This document shows positions 1 through 13,700 of a DNA stretch of 64,000 nt, piece by piece. This stretch comes from Odontesthes bonariensis. Taxonomy: Eukaryota; Chordata; Actinopteri; Atheriniformes; Atherinopsidae. The stretch covers positions 21,474,227 through 21,538,226 of the forward strand of contig NC_134515.1 in assembly GCF_027942865.1 (NCBI RefSeq). The letters are read 5' to 3'. Under the pieces are notes generated by a model. It worked only from the letters and a program-made list of their open reading frames with translations. It did no database searches and was not told the DNA's origin. Positions within the stretch are counted from its first letter, which is position 1. Every line of letters starts with the position of its first letter. A program made the translations under genes and the position numbers.

Positions 1-2449
1 AAGCTGAAAGTCAGTCTAGGTCACTAAACATCTTAGAGTCCTGGGAAAATGAACAATTTGATCAACTTTGGCTGAGCGAAGGTGCCTGTTGTTGAAACAC
101 AAAATAAACAGAAAAATAAACCACTCGTGATGTATCCCCAGTGCACCAAGAAGATATATCCTGGACATCAAAGACGTGGTTTAGGCAGAAGAATTGGATA
201 GAAATAGATACCTGTCATACACCTTCAAGACAGACTGTAAAAAGGAGCACATTTGAACTTGTATCTTCATCTTCAAGGATATGATGCCCTTAGCCAAACA
301 ATATTCCTTTTTGACCAACATCTATCCTTGCTCCTAAGAAAAACAAATTCCAACCTTAAGCCTAAAACTAAGTATCAATACTCAAATAGCCCTTTCAAGA
401 TCTACCTGTAAAAGAGTCCTTGTCACACTGTCCTTTTCAAAAAAATCTCCTTACTCTCACAGTCTTACACCTACATTAGTTATCACAAAGATACTATAGA
501 AGAGTGTACAATAAATAATAAACAGTATGCCAATTCTGGACTAATATTTTCCTTTCAATCAACATGCAGCACTTCCCCTTGCTAATCATATGCATCACAT
601 TCAATAGTGCCAGTGTTGTTTTGGGGCAATGTGTAAAACATGTGGGAGGAGGGAGAGAAAGGAAACAAAAAGGAACATTGAGGGTTGTTTTGAGAAAATA
701 ACATCAGCAAAAGCCGGCATGAATGATGACAGTAATTACACACATTTATTAATTTATTCAGTGCGGGACAATGAAACTTAAGTGTGCGACCATGAAAGAG
801 CAACCTCATTTTTGGGACATCAGCAGTTAAAAGAGGAGTTGCTCCACAGAGAGACAGAGGGTTGAGCGGGGAATGTCAGCGCCAGTGATGACACCAGGCA
901 AGGGCAAGTGCTGCAAGAGTCAGGCTGCGTTGAGGAAAAAAGAGGAAGTTTCCCCCTGAGAAAGTCAAGGGGAGACCCACTTATTTTTTTAGGGAGCTCC
1001 TTGTAGACAGAGCATCCTTCCATGCAGACACACACAAACATTCACACAAGTAGACCTAATCAAATCTGCCCGTCTGTGGCTGCTATGGGAGGCAACGTGA
1101 TAGGGGATACTATACTTCCATGCACACAGCCAGCCTTTTTAAAAGCATGAATATGGATAGAGATGACCACAATGTTTGAACATGAATAACACATGTATGC
1201 CCAAACCGCACCACAACCGGCTCTGCACATGTGCCTCCCACAGCTATACCCCCTTAGCCAAAGCAGAGAAAAAAAAAAAAAAAACTGAAAATGGAAAATG
1301 GAAAATGGAAAAAATAAATAAATAAATACAATCATTATGCATTGGTCATGGTCTCCTTGACCAAAGCCTTGAACAGAGCTCCCACTGTTCTGTGTTGTGA
1401 TACGTTAGACCAATGTGCCCTCACAAGATTTTTTTTTTCTTTTTATTAAAAGATCTGATCATTATTTCAAGTTTAAGTCAAATTCAGCCTCTTGTTATTG
1501 GGATCAGCTTAGGTCTCAAACTACAGCAAGGACATCATGGTACCATGCTACAAATTAAGCTGACTGTCCAAACAGACGCTTGTAGGAGAAGAGAAAATTC
1601 CTCATACTCTCCTGAAGCAGAACATAGGGCAGTAAAGAGCGATATATATTGCAGTTCAATGCGGTCTCAACAGTGCTGCATCGTCTGCGTCTGTGGGGTC
1701 ACGGTGGAGATTGCGGGTCTTTCTATGTGTCTATCTGTGTCTCATCAGCCAATCTGGCCGTTATTTCTCTCATATGTGAAGTATCACACATGAGAAACTA
1801 AAGAGGAGCTCTTTGAAATTCCACATTTCAAACAAAAAAAAAATTAGAGCAACATGAGTCAGAGAGGTCCACCAGATGAAATTGTGGTTTCAATACTCAT
1901 ATTTGTATCTTTGGCTCTTGATGTATCAGATATGTACTAGAAACTGTTAAATCTGTTAAGTGATGTTCAATGAGTCAAGCTTTGTAATCCCTACTTAAAA
2001 CTGAAAACAGAATGAAAAAAGATGGTATAAATGAGAAAAAAAAAAGAAAAATACTTTAATATCCACGGCAACGCAGAATCAGAGGGCTAAAAGTACTAAC
2101 GATAACTCATCAACAGCAGGAAAATCTCCATAAAACACATTCTGATAACACAAATAGGCCTTCTGTTTTTAGAGACATAACCTTTTACAACTTGTTCTGA
2201 TCCATTTCATGATAAGCTCCCATAAACATCAGCCTGTTGTTGCTCTTAGTTGTAGAAATATCAATTCCTTATGATGGCAACACACACTCTCAAAAGCAGA
2301 AAAACCATGCATCAGTAGCCCTGTCAACAGCCTTTATCATCATCACCAGGTGGGTCATTGGACCTGTATGTAGTGAATACAGAGAGCTTGTCGTAAAAAC
2401 AGCTGCATCATCTTAACCCTCAGAGCCCTTTTCAACAGCAAGAGAACTT
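1..2449. other. Non-coding, probably erc2 intron
   Basis: No exon-like ORF, RNA gene or recognised repeat is seen here beyond A/T-rich runs, for example a poly-A near 1269-1284. The erc2 coding sequence has not ended by its last visible exon at 7535-7702 and must continue further left, so this stretch is most likely intron. That is inference. Confidence 0.5.
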
Positions 2450-2759
2450 GCGGCTGTGGCTCAGTGGTTAGAGTCGGTCGTCCAACAACCGGAAGGTTGG
2501 CAGTTCGATTCCCACTCTCGCTTGGTGGAACTGATAGCTGGAGGGGTGTCAGTCCACCTCCTTGTGAGGTGCCCTTGAGCAAGGCACCGTACCCCTATAA
2601 TCCCCGGGCGCTTTCATGGCTGCCCACTGCTCCAGGTTGGCATCTGTCTCTGAGTGTGTGACCCTGTGCGTGTGTGTCAACAGGTGACAACCTGGATGGG
2701 TTAAAAGCGGAGGACCAAATCTACCTTCGGGTATAAATAAAGTCACTTAACTTAACTTA
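2450..2759 (+). repeat. tRNA-derived SINE
   Basis: The head resembles a tRNA and carries RNA polymerase III promoter boxes. An exact A box, TGGCTCAGTGG, lies at 2457-2467. A near-perfect B box, AGTTCGATTCC, lies at 2502-2512. A non-tRNA body follows (about 2520-2700) and then a tail of TATAAATAAAG with repeated CACTTAACTTAA units. The acceptor stem and anticodon arm do not close into a proper tRNA, so this is a SINE copy and not a tRNA gene. Confidence 0.8.
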
Positions 2760-3059
2760 GATTAATAGCCCAATTAAATGTGTTGGTTGAAACATTCCAA
2801 GCTGAAAGAGGCTTGAGCACTTTTCAAGTAATATGAGCAAAGACAAAAAGGGACACTCAGAACTTTCATGTGCCACTAAATATTTTTTCAACGTAAAATG
2901 TCCCACTTGAGGATATATAATCTTGATATTTCGGTATACTAAACTTTCAGTTAAATGTTTCATCCTGCAGCAGGAATATTTACGCCACTAGTCTGATCTT
3001 TAGTTACTTTTGTTCGGAATGCAACAATTTGCATAGAATTAAACCAGACAATACCGGTA

Positions 3060-4010
3060 GATACTCCACAATCGTCTGGATTATTGACTGCCTCACAAAC
3101 AGACCACAGTGTGAGAGGCTTTAGGGTTATGTGTCTGAGAAGGTGGTCAGTAGCACTGAAGCACCACAGGGGACAGTACTCTCACCATTTCTCCTCACTC
3201 TGTACACCTCAAACTTCTAGTACAACTCAGAGTTCTGTCATCTCCAGAAGTACTCAGATGACTCTGCAGTTGTGACGCGTTTCAGTAATGGACAGTGGAC
3301 TTTGTAGCATGGTATGGGAACAATCACCTCACCTTGAACACAAACAAAACAAAATACATGACTGTGGATTTTAGAAGGACCGGGAATCAGCCAAACACCA
3401 TTTCCATTCTGGGAGAAGAGTTGGAGATGGTAGAGGACTACAGACACCTGGGCCCTTATATGGGTAAAAGACCAAGCTGGAAATGCAACACTGAAGCTGT
3501 CTACAAGGAGGGACAGAGCAGACTCAGCTTCTTAAGGGAAGCTTTGGTTCTTCAATGTTTGCATCAAAATGTTGCATATCTTCTTTATGTTTTCAGTTGA
3601 GTGCAGTTTGCATTGCAGCCATCTGCTGGGGGAGCAACATCAGAAGAATCAGCCCCAAAAAAAAATTCATTAAAAAAAAAAAAAAAAAAAAAGGCCGGCT
3701 CTCTGTTCTGAACTGCTCTGGAGCCACTGGACGGGATTGTGTAAAGAACTATGCTGCACAAGCTGCTACCAATAATGCACCCTCTACACAACATAGTAAT
3801 AAAACAGTGGAATGGAATGTGTTCAGTCAGAGGCTTCTTCAGCTCTGCTGCAATTAAGGATGAAAGAGGAGGTAATGCCTACCAGAAGCAAAGACCATGA
3901 CTGCATATGAAGAATAATACTGAGCTCATCATCAGTGAAAATAAATTAAAATATATATATAAATGTACTGCAAAATTATAATTTCCCTTTGGGATCAATA
4001 CATTTTTTTT
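3060..4010 (+). pseudogene. Decayed non-LTR retrotransposon (reverse transcriptase fragment)
   Basis: In pieces of the forward frames the region encodes reverse-transcriptase blocks: IIDCLTNRPQC near 3080, APQGTVLSPF near 3160, the catalytic-type block KYSDDSAVV near 3250 (usual form YADD), then NTNKTKYMTVDFRR and YRHLGPYMGK at 3340-3470 and the C-terminal GQSRLSFLREA near 3510. In-frame stops (for example near 3120 and 3218) and frame changes show it is dead. A LINE-like 3' end, AATTTCCCTTTGGGATCAATA, lies near 3980. The copy is 5'-truncated. The style is CR1/L2/Rex-like, but the clade is not settled. Confidence 0.75.
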
Positions 4011-6640
4011 ATTTAATTTTCATCTCATTTGATTCGTTTCATTTTATTCATGTCCCGATTCCATGTGAACAGAACCACCAAAAGGCATAAATCTTTTAAA
4101 GGAATTTTACCACGTAAGGATCAATTATAATATATTACAGGCTTGGCCCATCGAAATTGCAAACAATGTTTTCTCACATCCTCTGGGGAATGTTAACTGC
4201 CAGAAGGCAGCCAGATGCACTGAGTATAACTTTCCTATGATTTTAGTGTAAAGCTATTTCATCACTGATTGACGGCAGAGAGTATGCAAGAGTATTACAA
4301 TTGCAAAGTTAAAAAGACGCCAGTGCTGATACATTTAATTTGCTGATTTTGACATTGCTGAAAACTTCACAGTTATCCTGTGGGGAGAAAATACAACATC
4401 CATTGCATTAAGATTTGTTGTCTCAGGAAGAATTCCTCCTGCCAAACACACACACAAACATGGTCTCTCTGTATAGAACATAAGTCCAGAAAGGAAACTA
4501 GTGTTGACTTTTAGCTGCACTCCTGCCTTTCCCCTGGAGCGAAATACTTTAAATTATAGCCCCTGTTTGAAAGGAGTGTTTAAAAATAGGAAGTTTGAAA
4601 AGCCAGTCAGATTGTTGTAAGTGTTTACTTGTGTGGCCAGTGGATGAAACACCTGCCTGTTGACAGTGTATAACACTTAAATGGTCAATATATTCAAATT
4701 TAACGTATATCAGTTTATTTAAGAGAAAAAAAAATAGACATGTTTTCTTTCATGTTTTTTAGCCAATTTTCCATGAGTTGCTGTCGTAGTGATATACTTC
4801 AACCTATTCAAAGTTTCTCAGATATGTTTTTAAAAACAATTGTGACATTACAACTGATGAAGGGGAAAAAATATGTGTACAGAGAAAAATACTGAATATA
4901 TCAGAGAAGGCAAGTGAGAAACTAGACATAAATTCAATGTCAGGCAATACAAACAAAAAAAAAAATAATAAAAAAAAAAAAAATCAGCAGTCTAAAGTGA
5001 GCAGACTTTTTCCAATTTGAAATATACAAATTCTTCTACGGGTATTTTTAGTGTGAACTTTAACTTCTATGTGATTTATATAGTTTGCAAAGGGCACAAG
5101 TTAAATATCAGTAAACAAGATTTAGCTACAAACGAGATTATTACCAAAGGTGCCTCAAAAGCCACACATAAGGCTCAAAGGAGTATGGCACAGTGAAATC
5201 TGTGCAGAAACATAACAGTCAAACCCTATTTACACATATTCACTGATGGCATGGTGGATGACCTTTGGAGCCCATTTTCATTAAACTCAACAAGAGGAAG
5301 GGAGGAGAGAGGGAGCTCTAATTTGAGGACATGAGAGGAAACAAGGAAGTTGAGAGAAGAGCTTTATGTGAGAGTAATTGGTCTATAGAGGAATAGCCAA
5401 CATGCGCGCCACAGGTAGCCACAGGCCCTGTCTAAATAACTACCCATATAAAAGTCATTTAGATCTCTGAGACATACTGCCCAAGTGTGTCTGTGAGCAG
5501 GGGGAGAGAGAAAGAACAGAAAAGAGCAGAAAAAAGATGCTGTTTTTTTGTATCATTTGTCTCACGCTACACACTTGCATGCAAGGGAATCTATATTCAA
5601 ATACAGTGATGGAAACATTGAATAACTGTGAGCAGCAGATCACGATGTATAGTTTCAGTGATTCAAATAACACTTCAAATTGTCACAATGCTGGCAACAT
5701 GCAACCTAACAAGACAGATGATTTGTCACACTGAACCATTTGTGAAGTCTTTCTCAGTAAATATTTAAAGTCATCCCCTAGACCCGTGTGTAGAAAGCTT
5801 CCTATAAGCCCCCGATAGCCTCGATAACAACAACATGGCAACTATGAGCTAACAGTGCAATAGTACGCATTCATTCATTCATTCGTCTTAAAGTATTGGT
5901 GAAATAAAGACAGATAATGCCTTATTTAGAGGCTGTATTGTCTATGCCCTGTCTCTCCCGTTATATGGATATACACGGATCTCGAGTAATCTAAATATCT
6001 TCCGAAGGACGCCGACTTTCATCAAACTGTTATCAGTGAGTAGATGAACATATTTTATGCCAGAAGTAAGATCCAGGTTTAAAAAAAAAAAAAACGAACT
6101 TCCCCTTTAAATTTACCTGCATCTGCCCATATAGGATGCTTACTGCTAAGCACAACCTTTCCATGACCACTAATGGATAGGTTGATGTCTGGCAAGATGG
6201 AATACATTCTAACTCAGATAGTGCATGCCTTACAAGAATCTAACGGACTCGCAAGGCAATATAGCATGATTATATGGCCACAGCCAAATTCAGATCTCAT
6301 TCAGCGAATATTAGTTTTTGTGGTTGTTGTTTTGTTTGTCTGTTTGTTTTCTGTGCAGACTAAAAAATGTATTATTATTTGAGTAGACTGGGCTATACAT
6401 TTTCAGCAATAATTGCCTTTGCTGAGTTTACTTTACCATGTCTCTTTACTGTGTTCATGAGGTAGCATCAGGTAACTTTGCTAAATCCATTTTAATTGAC
6501 TTTTTAGGAGGGACCATGTGAGGGTAGCTTAAAAAGCTATACATTGAGATACGAGACAACGTGTTTGTTTAGACTTGTGTTTCTAACTGTTCGATATATC
6601 CAAACCCCATTGTCTCCTTTTGGCTCTGGTCTCTATAACA
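4011..6640. other. Non-coding, A/T-rich, no gene seen
   Basis: Several homopolymer runs are present (4957-4983, and poly-A near 6080-6093). No conserved coding block or splice-flanked ORF is visible on either strand. Confidence 0.5.
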
Positions 6641-6642
6641 AG

Positions 6643-6769
6643 TCCATCCATCCACCCATTTTCCATAGCCACTACACACAGTCCAATTCAGGGTTGCAGG
6701 GGGTTGGAGTCTATCCCAGTCGCCATCATGCGAGAGGCAGGGTGCATCCTGAACAGCTTGCCAGTCCAT
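6643..6769. repeat. Common teleost interspersed repeat fragment
   Basis: The stretch begins with TCCATCCATCCACCCATTTT, continues with a block reading GGGTTGCAGGGGGTTGGAG and TATCCCAGTCGCCATCATG, and ends CTTGCCAGTCCAT. This order of motifs is a very familiar dispersed repeat in fish genomes. The parent element is not identified here. Confidence 0.65.
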
Positions 6770-7534
6770 AACAAAGCCCTCTAACTCCTGATGGAAAAAT
6801 CTGTTATTTTCTTTAATCAAGTGGAAGTTCTTTTTTTCTGTCCGTCATATGACAAAAATTAATTTAGCAGCTTGAACTAAATATGCTGCCTTGTTAAGCA
6901 AACAAAGGTCTGGCTTCTTTATTGGGGTGCTTTGTTTTTCTTTCTGATGAAAGTGTATTTTTTATTCCAAACGAATTTGGCAGTAATGATTTAAACATAA
7001 GTACTTACTGTTTCGATCCAAATGCAAATTTGAAGCAAACATTTAAAATGTCACATCACAGGCGATAAGCAACAGGCAAATAAACTAGACTGCTTAGTGT
7101 TGACAGGCAGAGGCAGTTTTAGCTCATTTATGTACGGCTATAGAGGATGACAAACTGGAAATACAACGTCAAGTAAGGCGATGCAAACAAAACCACCTTT
7201 GTTCTACCTGAGATGAAAAGGGAGAGGAATCTTCAGAAAATCTTTACAACTTGGAAAATTGTTTTCATTAAAGAGAGAATTGACCATGTTTATTCTTCAT
7301 AAGCAGGAGGAGCTGATCATTCATTTGATCAGTCTTGATAAAATGTTTTCTAGATTAGGACTGATTAGCATCCGACTTTTCAATCTGCTCTAATGTGCAT
7401 CAACTCTTTACATGACCCCAAGGAAATTTCTTTCATCAACATTTTTTCATGTGCAGCCCTGAAATGTGCATACAAAAACTAGGGAAACGTGGCAATTACC
7501 GGATGTGATGCTAAAAGTAACATGAATCATGTAC

Positions 7535-7702
7535 CTTCTTCTGCAGGACATTGACTTTTTTCTCCTTGACATCCAGCATGTCCTTCATATCTCTGATCTC
7601 TCCTGTTAGTGTGCTCTTTTCATCAGTCAAGTCCTGCAGTTGCTTGGTCTTCTTGGTGAGGAATTGCTCCTTCTCCTCCAGACGCACTCGCAGAGCATCT
7701 AC
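7535..7702 (-). CDS. erc2: erc2 coding exon 6 (last visible)
   Basis: A 56-codon exon, residues 665-720, from VDALRVRLEEKEQFL through KQLQDLTDEKSTLTGEIRDM to KVNVLQKK. The acceptor is TTCTAG and the donor GTACAT. In ERC proteins the next segment starts IENLQEQ. No such exon could be found between 7534 and base 1. Confidence 0.95.
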
Positions 7703-10700
7703 CTAGAAGTGGTGAGGACAGGAAATCAAAAGAGATATAGAACACAAGAATTACCAACAGACCAAGACTGTGATATAAGTCTGTAGTCACACAGTATATC
7801 CAGTATTCTTACTCAGGCAGTCAGACCTTGGACCATATTATCATAGCAGACCATTTTAGAATCAATCAGAATCGTCTGACTGACAGGCAGCTGTACAGAA
7901 AAGCAAAAGCACTCTGGAAAAAAAGAAAAAAGATTTTGAAATATCCCAGCATTTCTTCTATGTTCTCAGTCAGGTGGCCAGTGTGTTATTATTCAGTACA
8001 AAAACTCAAGTCTTTCAACACATTTACATGTTGACATTTGGAAGTAGTAAAAGTTTGACTTTGACCAAATGTCCACAGTATGAACCATTGTGGACTGATG
8101 TAGTAAAAGTGTATGTGAAAGAGAAGGAGCCTGGAGCCCGTCCCATCATTTGTTATTGAGAGTGTTGCATGATCGGGCCAGTGCTGCCGTAGCTCCCACA
8201 GCTCACTCAATTCACCCTTGTGCATTAAAACACACTGTATCTGGCTGTATGAAATGAGATGAAGGATGAAGTCTAAGCTGACTCCAGAACTGGAATTGAA
8301 CATCAGCACTCATCTACACCACCTACAGTGACACACATACTCTCAGCTGGCTGTTATGAACAGACATTGTGCTCATTCAGCAACTAATTTCATATCCAGC
8401 ACTTCTTACCGCGGTGTCCGTAATGAACCCAGTTGAACTTAACCGGTGTGTTTTATGCGAATTTGAGAAACACACACACACAGATAGAGTGAGGCATTGA
8501 AAGAGAGCTTGTTAACAATCATTTTAACAAGGGTTACTTGGACACAATATAGACTGTGCGAAAACACTCAGAAAAGACTGCACTTCAGCTCATCATTTAA
8601 TGAATTCTACAAGGCAATTACAGAGATTTATAACGAGAGGAGAGCCGTCTGAGCCCCTAGAGGTAAAATCAAATCAATTTGAAAATACTTAGATTTTTCT
8701 AGCTGAGAGTTGTTCAATGAAACATTTAAAACTACAGTGGAAAAATGTGCCCCTAAAATAAATGTAAAAAAAACTGGCAGACTGGTGAGTTGGTATTCCA
8801 ATGCCAGGAGGATAACACCTCTTTACTTGAAGTGTCTATGCCAGGATACTGGAAAGGGTTTGTCCAGTAGTACCTCACATTCAGGGGAAACTATTTGTTT
8901 TTCACTCTGCCAGTAGTATGTTGGAACAGCTTTTTGCTCTTAAGGACATGAAAGAATACTCGTGATTTTGCCCAACCAGGTTACATATGCTTTACGGACT
9001 TAGAAAACTCAATATAGGAGGTGTTCTGTGGGGGGTGTCTCAGAAGCTTAAAGATGAGATCAAAGCCGAGATGAAAATTAGCACCGTCATGACTGATGCC
9101 ACCGTTCTCAGTAGGAAAGAGTTGGATTATCGTTACACTCTGTAATGGTGAAGAGAAAGCCCAGCAAAAAAAAAAGCAAAGAAATCAATTTACTGGTCAA
9201 TCTATTTTCCCAAAACGATGCAAAAAAGGGTTTTACTGGTTGCCTCTTTATTGCAATAATATGACATTTCAAGTGTAACTGCTCTATCAATTTCAGTATG
9301 TGTTTCTACCCTACACCCATTTTATAAACAGTGGGCACTGAGCAAAAGATCAAGATCATCAGTACAAGTGGTCCAAAGGAGCTTCCTCCAAAGGGTGTCT
9401 GGGCCCCCTCTTAAAGTTCTAATCTTTTCAGTCAGAATGGCACAGCTGTGCTCTGAACCTCAATTTTTTCATTGCTGTACATTATACAATGACAATTTAT
9501 CGCTAAAACGAGCAAAGCTCACGAGAAATGCTGAACCCAGCTGGAGCACATGTTTTATCTGAAAGGGCCATTAGGGTGTGGAGCTCATTCAGTACTCAGG
9601 TTAACTGGACAAGCAGGATAAAATGGATGAATGAAAACGGATAAATGAGGATATACTGTACTTAAAGCAAAATGGAATAGAATGGCGGGGTTGGTCTGCG
9701 GCATGTTCCATACCTGCCTGTTTGTGTGTGCCTCTATTCATGTGAAATGACAAAGTGTTTTCATGAGAGACACAGAAGGCGTCTCTCGTGTCGTAGAATG
9801 AGAAGCAGGCCGGGACCCCCAGGTGTAAGATGGTGAAGTATTTATCTCATATTGCTCCACTGGCAGAAAACCAAAGCCTAATACTGAGAACGTCTCTGTC
9901 CTCCACAATTCCCATTAGCACACACACATATACACTCAGATTAGTGATTATCACTAATACTTTGTATGTCTAGTATCTGTGTGGACATTATTTTAATGCT
10001 GACACCTACATGTTGTTTGCTACACCAGTGTGTTTGTGTGGAAATGTATGCATGTGCGTGACAGAAAAACAGAGACCTCCCCTGCTCTAACTTCACCTGG
10101 CAAGGAGCAATTTCGCAAGAATGCAGCAATGGGGCCTGACAGGAAATCCCTGCTGTCTCACCTGCATCAGTGTACTAAGCTCTGATACTACTGCTTAGAC
10201 ACCCTGCTAATACCCTCTTAAAGCACTCAGCGATGCCAGACACTGCACATAAGGAACACAGAGAAAAAGTTGGAAATGTGAGCAGGAACAGATGAAAGGG
10301 TGGACTGGAGAAAAGGGTGAATGCAAGGGGGAGTGTGAGAAGGTAGAAAGAGATTAAAGCAATTCTTCACAGATCATTTGGCCTGAGGATATTACACCAC
10401 TGTTATGTTGCTCTTCTGACTAAAAGCACTACCACAGCAGGTCTGTTGCAGACATAAACTTGAGCTTTATCAGCTGGTCTATATGTTGAGGTTATGGACA
10501 GTTAATAAGACAGGGTGATGAATGTCGTCTTTCTTCTCCTTCAATTTCCTAACCAATTTTCTATTCCCTCAAATGCCATTCTTCTTACTGTCCTCTTGTA
10601 ACAGCACCTCCCTTCCCTGCTGCAACTACCTCTCTTTCAACACCATATTCCTATAACCAGACTCCAAACTCGCCAGGAGTTTTCCTCTTCCATTTAAATG

Positions 10701-13700
10701 TGCTGATCCTATGGTGAGACGAATTAATGTGTCGGAGTGACAAATTCCCATAGTCCTTAAGCCAGGTTGTCTTGAGGACAGGAACACAGAGTTGTGCGCT
10801 TGTGTGGATTTGTGGATTTGTGTTTTTGTGTACGGGCGATAACCCATAAAGCAGAATCCCTGCGATCGCTCTGATTCACTGAATCTGCCAACAAAAAAGG
10901 TGTCAAAGGACACCAAGGACAATATTCTGTTTTGTGACAAAAGATTTTTTTTTTTTTTTTTTTTTGACAGAAAGAAAGGAGAAAGATCTGGGGGGGGGGG
11001 GGGTAGAGGGGCTCTCTGCTGTCCATTCTGGCCCATTTCAATTCCAAAGGGGACACTGGAGACTGCACTCAGAAGCTGAATAAATGAATTTAAAACACAT
11101 CTATAAAACCCCATCCTCCTCAAAAGCCCCGTTTAAACATTCCAGCCCATCGCTCAACACCATATCATTTAAAAAAATTACCTGATATGAATTCAAGATT
11201 CTGTGGTTGAAAAAAAAAATAAAAAATTATTCTTGGGAATATGTGGATTTTTTTTAATAGAGTAGCAAACTATTTTAACATGTGCATGTATATATTAAGT
11301 ATATGATATATATATTCACATGCATATAGTTTTCTGAAAGCACGCCTAACTGTATCTGTAATTAAACATGTAACCATGCACACTGATGCACAAGCACACC
11401 CTGATTCTCTCTGACTTCCTCTCTCATGCTAGCAATGGCAGCCAAATGTGGATTCTGGAAACTGGTTTGCAAAGTAAAACAGAGGCTTAAAGAAAACAGC
11501 TTCACTGTTTGTCCACACCTCCCTTTTTCCTGCCTCACATTTCATCATAAAAGTTTTTCTGGCAGGCAAATCTGCAAAGGTATTGGGCTAAGCGCTGACA
11601 CAGAGCCGCAATAAACAACACAGGGACTATACGAGTAGACCACAGTCTAATCGGCAGAACTAGAGAGACCACAGCAAAGGCCTGGGGACGCACCAATACT
11701 CGTATAGTAATATTTGTACTCCGACTCACCCCCGTAAGGGTGTAATATTGCGAAAAGAGTCTTCAGCTGATCAGGAAAACATTCCTCATATTTTTTTTCC
11801 AATATTCCAATCACAGTCTTTAAAACTCTATAACCTTCACACGAACACACGTGCACGCCAAAAGCTTAAAGCTTTTTTTGTGTGGCTGTTCAAAGAAGTC
11901 TGAATGTCACTTCAGCTGAAAACACCAACATAAAAGTTCTAAAATCTCAAGAGAGGGTCTGGTGAAATGTATCTAATGTCTGAACTGAGGTCTGCTTGAG
12001 CTGCTGTGGTGCATTGGACACAGCTGTGTGAGCTATTCACTTCCCTGGCTGTGTGACATCCCTCCTGCTTGTGTAAATACAGCAAAGGGCACCCATTAGA
12101 CATAATTTATTTAAAGGTCTATGCAGTTGAATTAATCATCTAACTTTATGGCACAATATTCGTTTAATTAATGTTTGTCGAGGCTTTAATACGGCCAAGT
12201 CTGGATTTTATCACTAAAAGAAGGAAGACTTTTTCATTTTGAGACAATACCGGACCACCAGTGTCCTCAATACCACTTATAATCATTCAAGTATTCCTTT
12301 GGTGAATACATGCATCAAAGTAAAGCCAACACACTCTTACATGATGAAAAAGGTTGAAAATGAATGTGGACTGCTGAGTTAAAACAGCCAATTGCTGCTT
12401 TGACTCTGACTAATGTCTGCTTTATTAAAGACTGGTGAAAGGGGAATAAAAAATGGGCTTATCCAGATTATAAAATACCTATGCAAACAGTATATGCACT
12501 GTGCTGTCTCACACAGATGGTGTGTAAGCACCTGACTTTGGATATAATTTTCTTAAGCAGATGTAATACAGACCGGCGTTAAAAGATCTATAGTTTCCCG
12601 ATGAGACAACGGAAACTTTTAAAAGAATTCCAAAGGTCATGATTAAAGGGTGACAGCCTCGAGACCAAACCTGGTGTTTTTCATTGAAGTGAATCATGCA
12701 TCCATGGTGTCTTCATTCATTGCGTGTATGCTTGTGTATGCACAGGAGCATGTGGAAATGACAATGTCAAATGCAGAAATGCGAACTAGGGCTTAGCTTC
12801 TCAAGGCCCTGTACCAATACTTATTTTTCTACTTTACACTCGTAAATTATAGTACAGTCGCATATAGATTGTGTTGTCCACCAACTGAACAAGCACACGC
12901 AACAGAAATTTTTCCCTTAACCTCTGCCGGCCGTCCCAGACATGACAACACCAGGGCTGATCTGTGCGGAAATGAGGGACATTCCCTGTCCTGGGGCTTA
13001 GGCTGTATGTCATTTGAGGGGTGTCTTTTCAAGCTGGGTTAAGGAAAACAGTCAGAGCTCTGATCAGGACTTGTATAATGGACGGATCACCTCAGGGCCA
13101 GCACAGGATAACAAGCGGATGTAAACTGCCTCACAGCAGGAGCTCCAGGGTGGAGCATGGTCTCATTGTACACCACAACATCTGTTGATAAAACCTTAGC
13201 AACACAGCTGTCTGCCCACAGGCAAACAAAGGCAACATGGGAAAGCACAGATGTAAAACAAGGCCGAAAAAAAAAAAAAAAGAAGACGTATACAGGCAAT
13301 AAGTGAAAACCACTAACAAAGCAATCTTTGTCAACGGAAAGAGGGAACGTTTCCCTCCAAAGTATGAAAGTCAGTTGTTTTAGTATTGTGCAAGTGGCTG
13401 GATAAATGACACTGAAACTGTAGAGGACTCACCCTGAGTACAATCACACTATCCCTCACTGCACACAGCTGCCTCAATCCCTCTTTTCCCCACCATCCAT
13501 CATCATTACACCCTCTAACACACACACTAATATACACATACACACATGAACATATAAAGGAAGAGACTCTGCAGGCGTTCCCCATCATTAACACTTTCTC
13601 CTAGTTTGATTGTTTTTCCTGATCATTTCCAGCACCACACGTCAGTAGCGACATCCTGTTTCCAGGGAATCCATTTCCTGTAAAACCACACGAACCATCA

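Noticed and set aside
2450-2530. Candidate tRNA gene with A and B boxes
   Set aside because: The boxes are good but the cloverleaf does not close and a SINE body and tail follow, so it is a SINE head.
5771-6112. Possible MITE between AAAGTCATCCCC and CTTCCCCTTTAAA
   Set aside because: The inverted ends match only weakly and no target duplication is clear.
11670-11790. GGGACGCACCAATACT motif resembling a hAT subterminal repeat
   Set aside because: No matching second end or target duplication was found.
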